This document shows positions 54,851 through 64,000 of a stretch of DNA of 64,000 bases, piece after piece. This DNA comes from Ailurus styani (taxonomy: Eukaryota > Chordata > Mammalia > Carnivora > Ailuridae). The stretch lies in the NCBI GenBank assembly GCA_002007465.1, contig LNAC01000001.1, forward strand, positions 6,683,760 to 6,747,759. Reading direction: 5' to 3'. The translations under genes were made by a program, and so were the position numbers. The number at the start of each line of letters is the position of its first letter. The stretch's first letter is position 1. The notes beneath the pieces were generated by a model. That model saw only the letters and a program-made list of their open reading frames with translations. It was not told the DNA's origin and did no database searches.

Positions 54851-57800
54851 ATTGAAGTCCTGGAAAGGTTTTGCTGAAGGAGGACCTGTAAAATTGCCTT
54901 ATTTTCTTCTTTCTTCTGTTTATCTCGTGCTGCCTTCCAACAGAAACATTCCCCGTTATTTGGGTGCGGGGTTGAGGGATATTATTTAAGTTGTTTGGAG
55001 TATGATTGTTAACACACTGTTTTGCAGACCAAAGGATATTGATTTTTGTTTCATTTGCGTGGCGGCCAGCCAGTGCCAAGGAAGCCTGCAGTCGGAAGTC
55101 TGCCAGCAAATAAATGTCTCTGTCAGATGATCTATCCCATAGCGGTCGTTCTGCTCCTCGATCCTTCTGCTCCGCTCCGTGCGTTGTTGTGACCCTCGCC
55201 CGAAGGCGCTATGTCAGGAACCCGGGGTAGGAACTGGGCTCTGGGAGCTTTCAGCCTGTAAGACTAGCATTTTCGGGGGCAGCCTTCATAGCATCCACGG
55301 CCAGATTTGGATTGCTGGCTCCTGTCACCAAGCCCCAGCAGTCACTTTGCCCCCGAGAGGGTAGCATTTACCTGTAAGGGAGACACCCAGCCCTAAAGTC
55401 TGGGAACCCCACGTTCCCGCGGGGCATCCCCAGCTAGTCCGTGCTGCCAGGCTGAGCTGGGGGTGGCTGTCCTCAGATCCAGCTCTGGCCACTGCGGTCA
55501 TTGGCGGCACAGCTGGCATGAGTGAATGTCCGTTTTGGTCTTGATCTCATTCAAAAGGCTTCGCTCTGATCCCGAGAGACAGGGAATGCTCCGGAAGGTG
55601 ACTCTCTCCTCTCTCCTGGGAGAGGCGACGTGTAGGTTTCCAGTGGATTGTGTGTTTGGTTCTAAGTGCCTGGTTTTACTTTGACGTGCTTTGGGTGTTT
55701 TAACACCCACTTGATTTTCTCAGTCCGTGAACTACCTGCTTCACCTTGGTTGGCTTTGGGGGTGGGGATAATGGGCTGTCCGCTAGTCCGTGGCCCGGGC
55801 AGTTAGGGACACCCATGCAGCTGCCAGCCCCATGTGATGGGGGATTAGCACACGTGAGACCCGGGTGAGGGTCGCATCTGGTGGATCTGCTGTTGCGTAC
55901 ACGCTGACCGCGTTGACCATGGCCCAGGCTGCAGAACCTTCCAGCCGTGGCTGCAGCTGGGCATGGCCCCCTCCCCAGCCATGGGGGTCTGTCTCCTTCC
56001 AGGCATTTGACTGGGTGCAGTTGGATTCGTTGTGTTGTGACCCGCATTTAGTAGCTGGTCTGCTGCCCAGGGGCACATCCGAGGTCCATTGGCTCTGGGG
56101 CTTTGGAGAGATGAGTGGTTGTCACCGTGTTGCGGGTCGTCAGAGCTGGTCACATGTGTGGTGGTGGTTGACGCAGTGCGAACTCGCCGTGTGGGCCCCA
56201 AGCCTCCTAGGTAGGAAGGCCCTGCGGGACAAAGCTCTAGTCTCAGAATCAGAATAAAGGACACACCTGGGGATTCTTTCCCTGTCCTTGGCTTTCTCGG
56301 AGGGACCCTCTGCACGTGAGGGTCAGTGCTGATAGGAGGATAGAGGGGGGTGATGCGTGGGCTTGAGGGTGAGGACTCCGAAACCATCAGGTGGGAGGGG
56401 GAGGCCACCACGAGGCCCCAAAGGCCCCCAGAGCCAGCCGATCACAGACATCCCCGACCCGAACGTGGAGCCAGCCTGGGAGGGGTGGGCTGGGGATCTG
56501 GGGACCATGACCCTGAGCTGGTCCTGCAGGGAATCAGGGTGATGACAGCCCCTTCTGCCAAGGAGCCTGACTTTGGCAAGATCTCGCAGTCTGACTGAAG
56601 AGAGGTGTAGGGCAAGTAGGGCAACGCTTCCGCCTCGGAACACGGAGCACGGACCAACGAAGGCTGCCTGGGAGCTTGGCTCTGGCTCATTGACTCTGCA
56701 GCGGTGTGGCCGGCCCCCGGTCCGCTGCGCGACGCTCACAGGTGTGTAAGACCCGAGCCCGGTCTTCGGTTGCTGTGCAGCCTGAGGTGTCGTCATCAGG
56801 GGTGTGGGGTGCTGCCCACTAAACAAGGGACACACACGGGGGCCTTCCGGGAGCCTGGGGCTGTTGGGGACGCCGGTCTAAGGACGTGGTGTGTGCTGGA
56901 GGGAGAGGCAGGGCGGAGCACACGCTCCAGAGCAGCCATCAGGCCGCGGACACGGTGGGCAGGCCAAGGGCCAGGACGCGGCCCGGGCAGCGAGAGTCAC
57001 ACCCTTCCTGTCCTGGCTGCGGCTCTGTGACACCCCCGCCCAAGGTCATCTCCCAGGCTTGCTTTTTTTTTCTCACGGAGTGATTTGCATCTGCCTGGCT
57101 AAGCGACTCCAGCCTGGTGGAGCAGGAAGGGGACTTGTCTGAGCCCATTCAGCCAAAACTCTTCCCTCTGGCCAGGATCCTCTTCCCTGCGGTCACCTCC
57201 CTCACACATCAGGCTTGGGAGCAGGCAGCCGTGAGCTTCAGAGCTGCTGACGGCCCAGCCTCTCCAAGCAAGGACAACACCGGAAATGTGTTCCGTGCCC
57301 ATAAAATTAATTGGCAAGCTTTCATTTTGCTTTTGCACTTGATCCGCCTCTCAAGCTGGCCCCTGTGCATGTGTTTGGAGTCAAGTGTGACTCTTTGGTT
57401 CATGTTTCTCCAAATGCAAGGTGGCCTCCTCGGTGGTCAGCTGCTCCTGGTCTCTGCATTCAGGGCCCCAGATGCAGCCATCCCCACCGCCTTGACCCCC
57501 CACGATCCCCACCCTCTGTTAGAGGTCACTGGACGACCTGTCACTCCTGGGCTTCACTGTTGACCACTGTTTTCCCAGAGTGGGAACGATCATCTCCTAC
57601 CTGTCCATGTCTAGGAGAATTTGGACGCTGGTCATTTTCTCCTTACCGGACTAAACTCAGAACCTGAACTTGGTATCGCCCTTTGTTCTTATAGCTGTTT
57701 TCACTGGACGGGGTCTGAGTTTCTCAGTTCTGCTGGGTTCCTCGGAAACCCGTGCACACCGGAGAGTAGGACTCCAGCCCTGGAACAGAAGGTAGTTGAA

Positions 57801-59060
57801 CGCAGGGTGTGTATCTTGGTGACCGTATTGGCTTCTCTCTTTCTACTCCCGTGTCTGTCAAAAGAAGGTGGGAACGGAACCTGCCTCATGGGCGTGGGGG
57901 GATGCAGCCAGCGTAGGAAGAAGTAACTTGAGTGTTGAGATCTTTAGACCTGCGTGACCTTGGCCAGAGCCCGGGCCTGCTTCGGAAATGGTGCTTTACT
58001 CATCGTCATCTCTTGGTCACTTCGGAGGCCGGACGCAGCGCTCTGGGCTGAGGGGTGCTGCGGGGCTCAGAGGCCAGGCCTGTCCGCCAGCTCTGGGTCT
58101 CTCAGCAGCCTCCTCTGACCTTTCGGCTGTGACCTGGTGCTTCTGTCCGTGGAGGACCGCGTCCGAGTCGGCTGTGGTCGGGCAGCCTGGAGAAGACCCT
58201 GCCGTTGGCTGTATCGGGGCGCAAGGGCCATGCCCCCAGGCCTGAGTCCTGTGAAAGCTAGTGGGCCTTTCGCAGAACTGGGTGTCTGAGAATTTCTGTC
58301 ACCTTCTTGTGCGGTGCGCCCTCCATCCCCGCACTGATGGCTCAGACCCCTCCCTGGGGGTGAGTGTGAGTGATGGCTCAAAGAGCGTGGTCTGGGACCT
58401 TGGGTTCCACCTCCAGCCCTCTGCCTCACCGGCCAGGAAGCCCCCACCCCTTTGCGTAAAGTGGGCTCCCTTTGCCTTCTTGGAGGGCTGCAGGGTCACC
58501 ACGGGGTTTCTGCCCGAAGTGCAGGACACTGAAGGTAGTTAACGAGGCCAGTCCTGGCTGTGCTTTCCTGCGGAGTTACCCGAAAGGAACTGCCTCGTGT
58601 TCTCATGGAAGGAGCTGGAACCTAGTGGTCGGGGACCAGCCACCTCTGCCCGAGCTTCTGTCGCCGGACCCTCTTTCGTGTGGCCTGAGCAGGCCCGAAG
58701 TTGCCCGGGACAGGTTGGTCGTGCCCTCTCTCTTCATGGGCGCTCTGTCTTCCTGTTGTAGGAAGAGTGGGGCCTCGCCCATGCCCACGGGCCCTGCCCT
58801 AAAGGGAGGGACCTGGCAGGCTTGGCTTTGGCTTCCAGAGAATAGTTTGTGTTTTTGTATCTCTTCCCACCCTTAGAGTCCTCCAGGGATGACTGCCTCT
58901 CCAAAATCTATAAGAGGCAGCAGTCCCGACCACACAGCATGGATTTTTCTGGAAGACTCAGAGTTAGGGGCACAAGGGGCTGAGCTGAATCCACAGTGCA
59001 GGTGACTATTAGTAAGATTATCTGCCCGAGAAAAGGAGAAGCGGACTGAGCCTTTACCAT
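54851..59060. other. Intronic stretch, mostly unique
   Basis: Moderate GC with no CAN SINE and no recognised gene. Bases 54900-55120 are AT-rich and could extend the candidate enhancer. Confidence 0.5.
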
Positions 59061-60590
59061 GGTGCTTTCTCACCTGACTTTTATTCTTTAACTGCATTAG
59101 ATTTGACATGTAACATGTAAGTTTAAGGTGTACAGCTTGTTGCTTTGATAGATTTGTATATGGCAACACAATCGCCAGGGTAGCAGCGTTTGTCGTGTTA
59201 CGTAACTATCACACGGTATTGTCTGTATTCCTCATACTGTGCGTTGGGTCTCTGTGGATTACTCTTGCTCCAGGTTTGCATCCTGAAACACCATCACTCA
59301 TGTGCATGGCCCCCCCACCCATCATTCCTTGGTAACAACCTGTTCACTCTCTAGTTTTTTGTTTTGTTTTGTTTTTTTAAAGATTTTATTTATTTCACAG
59401 AGGGAGAGAGATCACAAGGAGGCAGAGAGGCAGGCAGACAGAGAGGGGGAAGCAGGCTCCCCGCTGAGCAGGGAGCCCGATGCGGGCCTCGATCCCAGGA
59501 CCCTGAGATCATGACCTGAGCCGAAAGCAGAGGCTTTAACCCACTGAGCCACCCAGGCGCCCTCACTCTCTAGTTTTTACAGGTTTACCCTTTTTAGATT
59601 CCACATATAAGTGATGTTGTACGTACGTGTCTTTGACCTCTCCGGCATAGCATGATGTGGTCAAGGTCCCACCCGTGTTGTTGCAGATGGGAAATATCCT
59701 CCTTTCTTGTGGCTAATACTCTGTTGTACATGTACATCTTCTCTTTTTTTATCCATTCATCTGTTGATCGGCATTTGGGTTGTTTCTACATCTTGACTGT
59801 TGGGAATAACACTTTGGTAGACACGAGGGTGCACTTATCTGTTGAGATCCTATGTTTATTTCCGTTGGTATCTACCCGGAAGTGGAGTGGCTGGGTTGTA
59901 TGATAGATCTAGTTTTAGTTTTTTTGAAGCACATCCATACTGTTTTCCACGGTGGTTGGACCAGTTGACATTCCCATTAATAGTGACTATGGTTTCCTTT
60001 TTACCACCTCCTCACCAGCACCTGTTGTGTCTTGTCTTCTTGGTGAGAGCCATTCTAACCAGTGTAAGTTGATATCTCGTGGAGATGCTGATTTGCATTT
60101 CCTTAATGAGTAGTGATATTGAACATCTTTTCATGTATCTCTTCGCCATTCTGATCTCCTACATGCTCTTTGCCCTACACTGTGGTTCTCCAACTTCCAT
60201 TTGGCGTCATTGACCTCAGTGCTTGACCTGGGTCTTCCATGGGCCATGGAGCCCAGGAAGCAGACCAGAAGTCCTCACTGGCTTTTGTATCAGATATGCG
60301 CTTTGTAAGTACTTTCTTCCATTTTGTGGCCGTCTTTTCATGTTCTTAATATTGTCCTTGAAACACAAGTTTTGATTTAATTTTGATGAAGTTCAACTTA
60401 GGTAGTTCTTTCCTTCACTTGCTTTGCACTTTGGTGTCCTAATCCAGGGTCATAAAGATGTATGCCTGTGTTTTCTTAAGAGTTTGACCATGTTTGCTCT
60501 AACATTTAAGTGTTTGAACCATTTTGAGTCCAGTTTGTACTTGGCTGTGAGGTGTAGGGGTCCAGCTACCTTCTGCTGCGTGTGACTGTC
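59061..60590 (-). mobile_element. LINE-1 fragment, antisense, long
   Basis: GTTTAAGGTGTACAGCTTG, GATTCCACATATAAGTGATG, ATCCATTCATCTGTTGATCGG, CTACCCGGAAGTGGAGTGGCTGG, CACGGTGGTTGGACCAGTTGAC and GAACCATTTTGAGTCCAG follow in order the reverse complement of an L1 3' portion including the end of ORF2. Stops break all frames. A SINE interrupts it at 59360-59562. Confidence 0.85.
59360..59562 (-). repeat. CAN-type SINE, full length, inside the L1
   Basis: Antisense element from TTTTTTTAAAGATTTTATTTATTTC to GAGCCACCCAGGCGCC. The 16-bp duplication TCACTCTCTAGTTTTT flanks it (59344-59359 and 59563-59578). Confidence 0.97.
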
Positions 60591-63500
60591 CTGTTGTTCC
60601 GGCACCCGTTTGCTTTTGCTTTCAGGGGAGGTGAGCTAGGTGAGGGGGCCCAGGCTCCAGCAGTGTGGAGCCACACACTATCTGTATCTGGCGACGAATC
60701 AGCCAAAGAAAATAGACACTTTTTAAAGAAAACCGATGTATATTGAAAGAGAAGATTTTCAGGCATTTGGAGCTAATTTCTTGTCCCCAAGAATTCTAAA
60801 GCTGTTTCACAGGAGCCTTGCTGGTACATAGGAGTTTGGGGGTTTTTTGTTTCTTAGATTTATGAAATAGAAATAATGCGTGTAGTCCATAATCGATGAG
60901 CCCATGTTAGCCTAAATGAAATCAAACACGCCGCTTTTGGGTGTTTTCTCCATTCTGATGCTGGCTTGCACAAAGAACTTTCTAGTTGTTTTTCATGTAA
61001 AGGAAAAAAACAGTCTGTTCACTTTTTCTTGCTCCCTCCACTGCTCAAGGAACAGGAAGGTACACTGCAGTTAAATTTAGCCAAATAGCGGTACGCAGTG
61101 TATGAATAAAACAACTTTTTTGCCAAATTGTTAGGAGAGCATAAAATCAAACCTGTAAATGCCCGTCCCCGCTGAGAAGGTGGGCGGCTCTGGGGACATG
61201 TTCTCCTGAGAGCAGTTGAGAATTGATCCCAGGAAGGGTTTGCCAAGTGTGAGTGGAACAACTTGTTGTTTAAACAAGATTGCTGTGGGAGGAAGGATCC
61301 TGGGAGGCTGAGTTTATACAAAGAATGAAGGCTCAGGACAGGAACTCTGACTTCTGGGTCCCCGAGGCAGGTACCTAGAGTGCCGGTGGGGCCAAGGGGG
61401 AGCCAGGGCCCCCAGGATGAAAACGATAGGCAAACACCACTTCCACAGGATGGCGGGTGGTGCGGGGGGTGGGAGGGGACCGGGGCGTCCTTCCGCAGCA
61501 CTGAGAGAATCCAGGGCTGAATCAGCCCACTAAGTAATAGTGTGGAGCATTTGAATTCCTGAGAGGCTCTGAGTAATTCCCTGTTAAGATGAACAGTCTT
61601 GAGGCTCAGAGAGGTTAGTATTCTTCCCCAGGTCACACAGCAGGGCCAGGACTTGAAGCCAGACTCTCTGACGCCAAACCCGTGATTGGCCGCTGTGCCG
61701 TGGTGAACCACCAAGCCCAGGGCTTCGGGGTCACATGGGAAAATCAACAGTGATGTCGAGCGGGGAAGGGAAACCAGCCCAAGCCGGAAGCTGAGGTCTA
61801 TGTCAGCAAGAAGAACACTGGAAAGTGGATGATTCCAGAGGAGTCCTGTGGTGCTCTAAGGCTCATTTCCCCAAGTGTGACGTTAGGGTGATGGGCTGCA
61901 CTCGTCCCCAGAGACCTGAGGAGCATGTCCCACCATGCGCGGGCCCAGGCTTTGCTCCCTGCCCACCTCTCTGCAGCAGAGCCAAGTCCCTTTCCTCCTA
62001 CCCTGCTGCTGTTCCGGAGAGCCAAGGAAATGAATTCTTCTGTGTCTTAAATGGAGTGTGTATGTTCTTTGTCCTGAGAGGATTAAGCCTCGCTCTGGGG
62101 AGTGGCTCAAACACCAAGGACAGAGTTGGGTAGATGGAGAAATAAGCCTATGACAGAAGAGGAACCTGGGGGAGAGGCCAGAACACAGGGCCCGCAGTCT
62201 TGTGTCCCAGGAGGCAGGCACTCTCTCCAGGCTTCCTAGCAACCCAAGTAAAGAGGGAAATGAGATCACTTAATTCACACTCTGCCTAAGAAGGGACCGA
62301 TGAGCCCATTGGGCCTGTCCTTGCCCACCTGTCCAGAGAATCCACGCTGGCTGTAGACGGGCAGTTTGCGTTCTTGTGTTAGCGCCCCATTATGGCCCAG
62401 CCCGCCCCTCTCCATTCAGCGGCTCCGTGACTCATGACCGCTTCCTGCACGTCGTCTTCTAGTTTTTATGAAACACTAGTTAAAATTTTCAGTGGGCCTC
62501 ACCCGATAAGCTGGTTTGGGGCCGGCGGAGGGGTGGGATGGGGGGTGATGCTGTGTTCCTGCGCTGACCTCCGATTTCCTCTCCAGGCTGTCTGCCTCTT
62601 CCCCGAGCCGGCCGCAGCGGTCATTGCCAAGTCCAAGGGGAAGTGGCAGTTTTCCTCAGTTGAAGGGGGCTGTGCCTCGAGAGGTGGACACTGTCGCCAG
62701 CCGCACAGCGTGGGCCTGGCCACGCTCCCTCCACGTACGGTCAGCTCAAAGCTGACCTCTCAACCTAACCAACTTCCCCACTGGGGATTTCTCCATTAGA
62801 TGCTTTTTATTTGATGGAATGAATATGACTTTGTGATGGGTTCTAGTGTTTCCCTGTGAACTGGGCTTTGAGCCTGGAGCACTTTAGAAGTCATTAGGCT
62901 TTGAGAAAAAAAAAAAAAAAGGTTCTAGAGGAGAAGAGCGGGGAGGGGATAGCCCACCAGCTGTTGTGCTTGGGAAAACCAGCTTCCTGGCTACTCTGGG
63001 GCCTGGGACAGCACGCTCGGCCGCCGGCCCGCCAGATAGCAAGGCCGTTGAAGGGCCTTTAGAATCACTTTCCTTTTTGGTTTTGGGGCCACATGAAAAA
63101 CGGAGTTAGCCGAACACCTTGGGCTTCTTCCACCTCCTGTTCCGCTCTCAGTGGCTGCCGTAGCTAAGAAACAGGGCGTTGTTTTTATGAGCATGGGGCC
63201 CGGGCAGTATGGTCAGAAGAATAAGCCTGGGTCCACCAGGCTCTTCCAGGGCCTTTCAGGAGGAAAGCATGGTGTCTGCTCCTCAGGGCCACCGAAGGAG
63301 TCCGGGCGGGAACCAGCGACCCATGTGGTGAGCAGGAAACCCCGGGGGGCCCGGCACGCAGGGGCAGCCCGCGCTCCAAGCCGGCTGTGGCCGCAGCAGG
63401 ACCGGGGTGGGAGGCGAGCCTGGAGGGGCCTTGCTGTCCACGGCTGTTCTGCCTTCGCAGGTCACCTGAGCACCTTCCTTGCTGCTTCCTGTTCTTTGGA

Positions 63501-64000
63501 AGGAAAGGCCCTTCCAGGCACCGGAAGAGAATACGGGGTGTCCTCAGCCACCCCTGGCCGGGGACCCACCGCTCCAGGGGCATCCCTGACTCGCCACAGC
63601 CCCCTGCAGGGTACGAGGCCTCGCAGGTGCCCCCGGGAAGAGCGGTTGGGGTAGGCGCATGCCCGCCGCGTCCTGTCCGCCCCGCGTGAGCCCGCGACAC
63701 ACGCCGACGGCACACAGGCCGGCCAGTGGGCGTGCAAAGCTTGCCTCTGCCAGACTCCTCTGGCAACCGTCCCTTCTTTTCTCATCTTTATTTCATTTTA
63801 TTTTTCTCAAACATCCCCTTCTGTTGTTGCCATGGGCCCATTTTTAGAACTTGAGAAGTACTCCCATGAGACAACACCCCCGCTCCAGCCCACCGCGCGG
63901 CTCGGCAGGTAGGGCCTTCCCCCGAGGCCTGGAGGGACAGCTCCTCCCTCCCCCGCCCGGGGCCGCGGGGTCTGCGCCCTCCCTGCCCCCCTCGCCCCTC
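60591..64000. other. Intronic stretch toward the shared CTBP2 exons
   Basis: An antisense MIR lies at 61575-61690. CpG and GC content rise after about 63280. I searched for the shared exon (IRPQIMNGP...) and did not find it, so it should lie beyond the window. A donor-like CGGCAG|GTAGGG occurs at 63905-63910, without a recognisable exon. Confidence 0.5.
61575..61690 (-). repeat. MIR element
   Basis: GAGGCTCAGAGAGGTTAGTA, CCCAGGTCACACAGCAGGG, CCAGGACTTGAAGCCAGACTC is a clear antisense MIR core and tail. Confidence 0.85.

Noticed and set aside
59198..59206. TTACGTAAC as a C/EBP or PAR-bZIP site
   Set aside because: It lies within a diverged L1 and is a common chance motif.
61019..61747. 242-codon antisense open frame
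   Set aside because: Part of it is MIR sequence (61575-61690) and no homologue is recognised.
63840..63910. Possible shared CTBP2 exon near the window end
   Set aside because: There is a donor-like CAG|GTAGGG, but the translation does not give the expected IRPQIMNGP sequence in any frame.

Overview
The window is mammalian nuclear DNA from a caniform carnivore, most likely a mustelid such as ferret, mink, marten or badger. About twenty tRNA-derived CAN-type SINEs carry the head 'GCGCCTGGGTGGCTCAG' and an A-rich tail. Most have the 'CCTCTGCCTTCGGCTCAGG' body typical of mustelids rather than the dog or cat forms. Coding sequence is under 3% of the window and the rest is intron or gene-flanking DNA.

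The only protein-coding locus I can establish is CTBP2, on the + strand. It appears as two mutually exclusive first coding exons. The first (39499-39556) encodes the ubiquitous CtBP2 N-terminus MALVDKHKVKRQR... and ends at a strong donor. The second (51819-53475), 12 kb downstream, is one large GC-rich exon encoding the RIBEYE A-domain: 552 residues, beginning MPVPSRQ and ending APEP before a split codon. RIBEYE is the scaffold protein of synaptic ribbons in photoreceptors, bipolar cells and hair cells. Both exons end in phase 1, so both can join the same downstream shared exon (the NAD-binding CtBP core), which I do not find in the window and which should lie beyond 64000. One locus therefore makes a nuclear corepressor and a synaptic scaffold from alternative promoters.

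Layout: 1-370 is GC-rich with a poly(A)-signal-like motif at its end. 371-39400 is 5' flank or first intron: SINEs, L1 3' ends (3.2-4.6 kb, 8.9-9.4 kb, 13.8-14.4 kb, 16.5-16.8 kb), a MER20 DNA transposon (11.3 kb), MIR pieces, simple repeats and AT-rich unique islands. 38971-39630 is a GC-box-rich stretch around the CtBP2 exon. 39557-51800 is intron leading to the RIBEYE promoter region. 53476-64000 is intron with a candidate regulatory island (54.55-54.85 kb) and a long antisense L1 fragment (59.1-60.6 kb).

The most interesting signals are regulatory. Five CRX/OTX-type TAATCC cores lie within 1 kb upstream of the RIBEYE exon. A perfect 14-bp RFX X-box is at 31264 and a second 13-bp palindromic X-box at 54799. 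A good-context uORF sits just before a weak-context RIBEYE start, and the RIBEYE donor lacks the usual -1G and +5G. I found no new multi-gene system, and coordinates of repeats are by eye.
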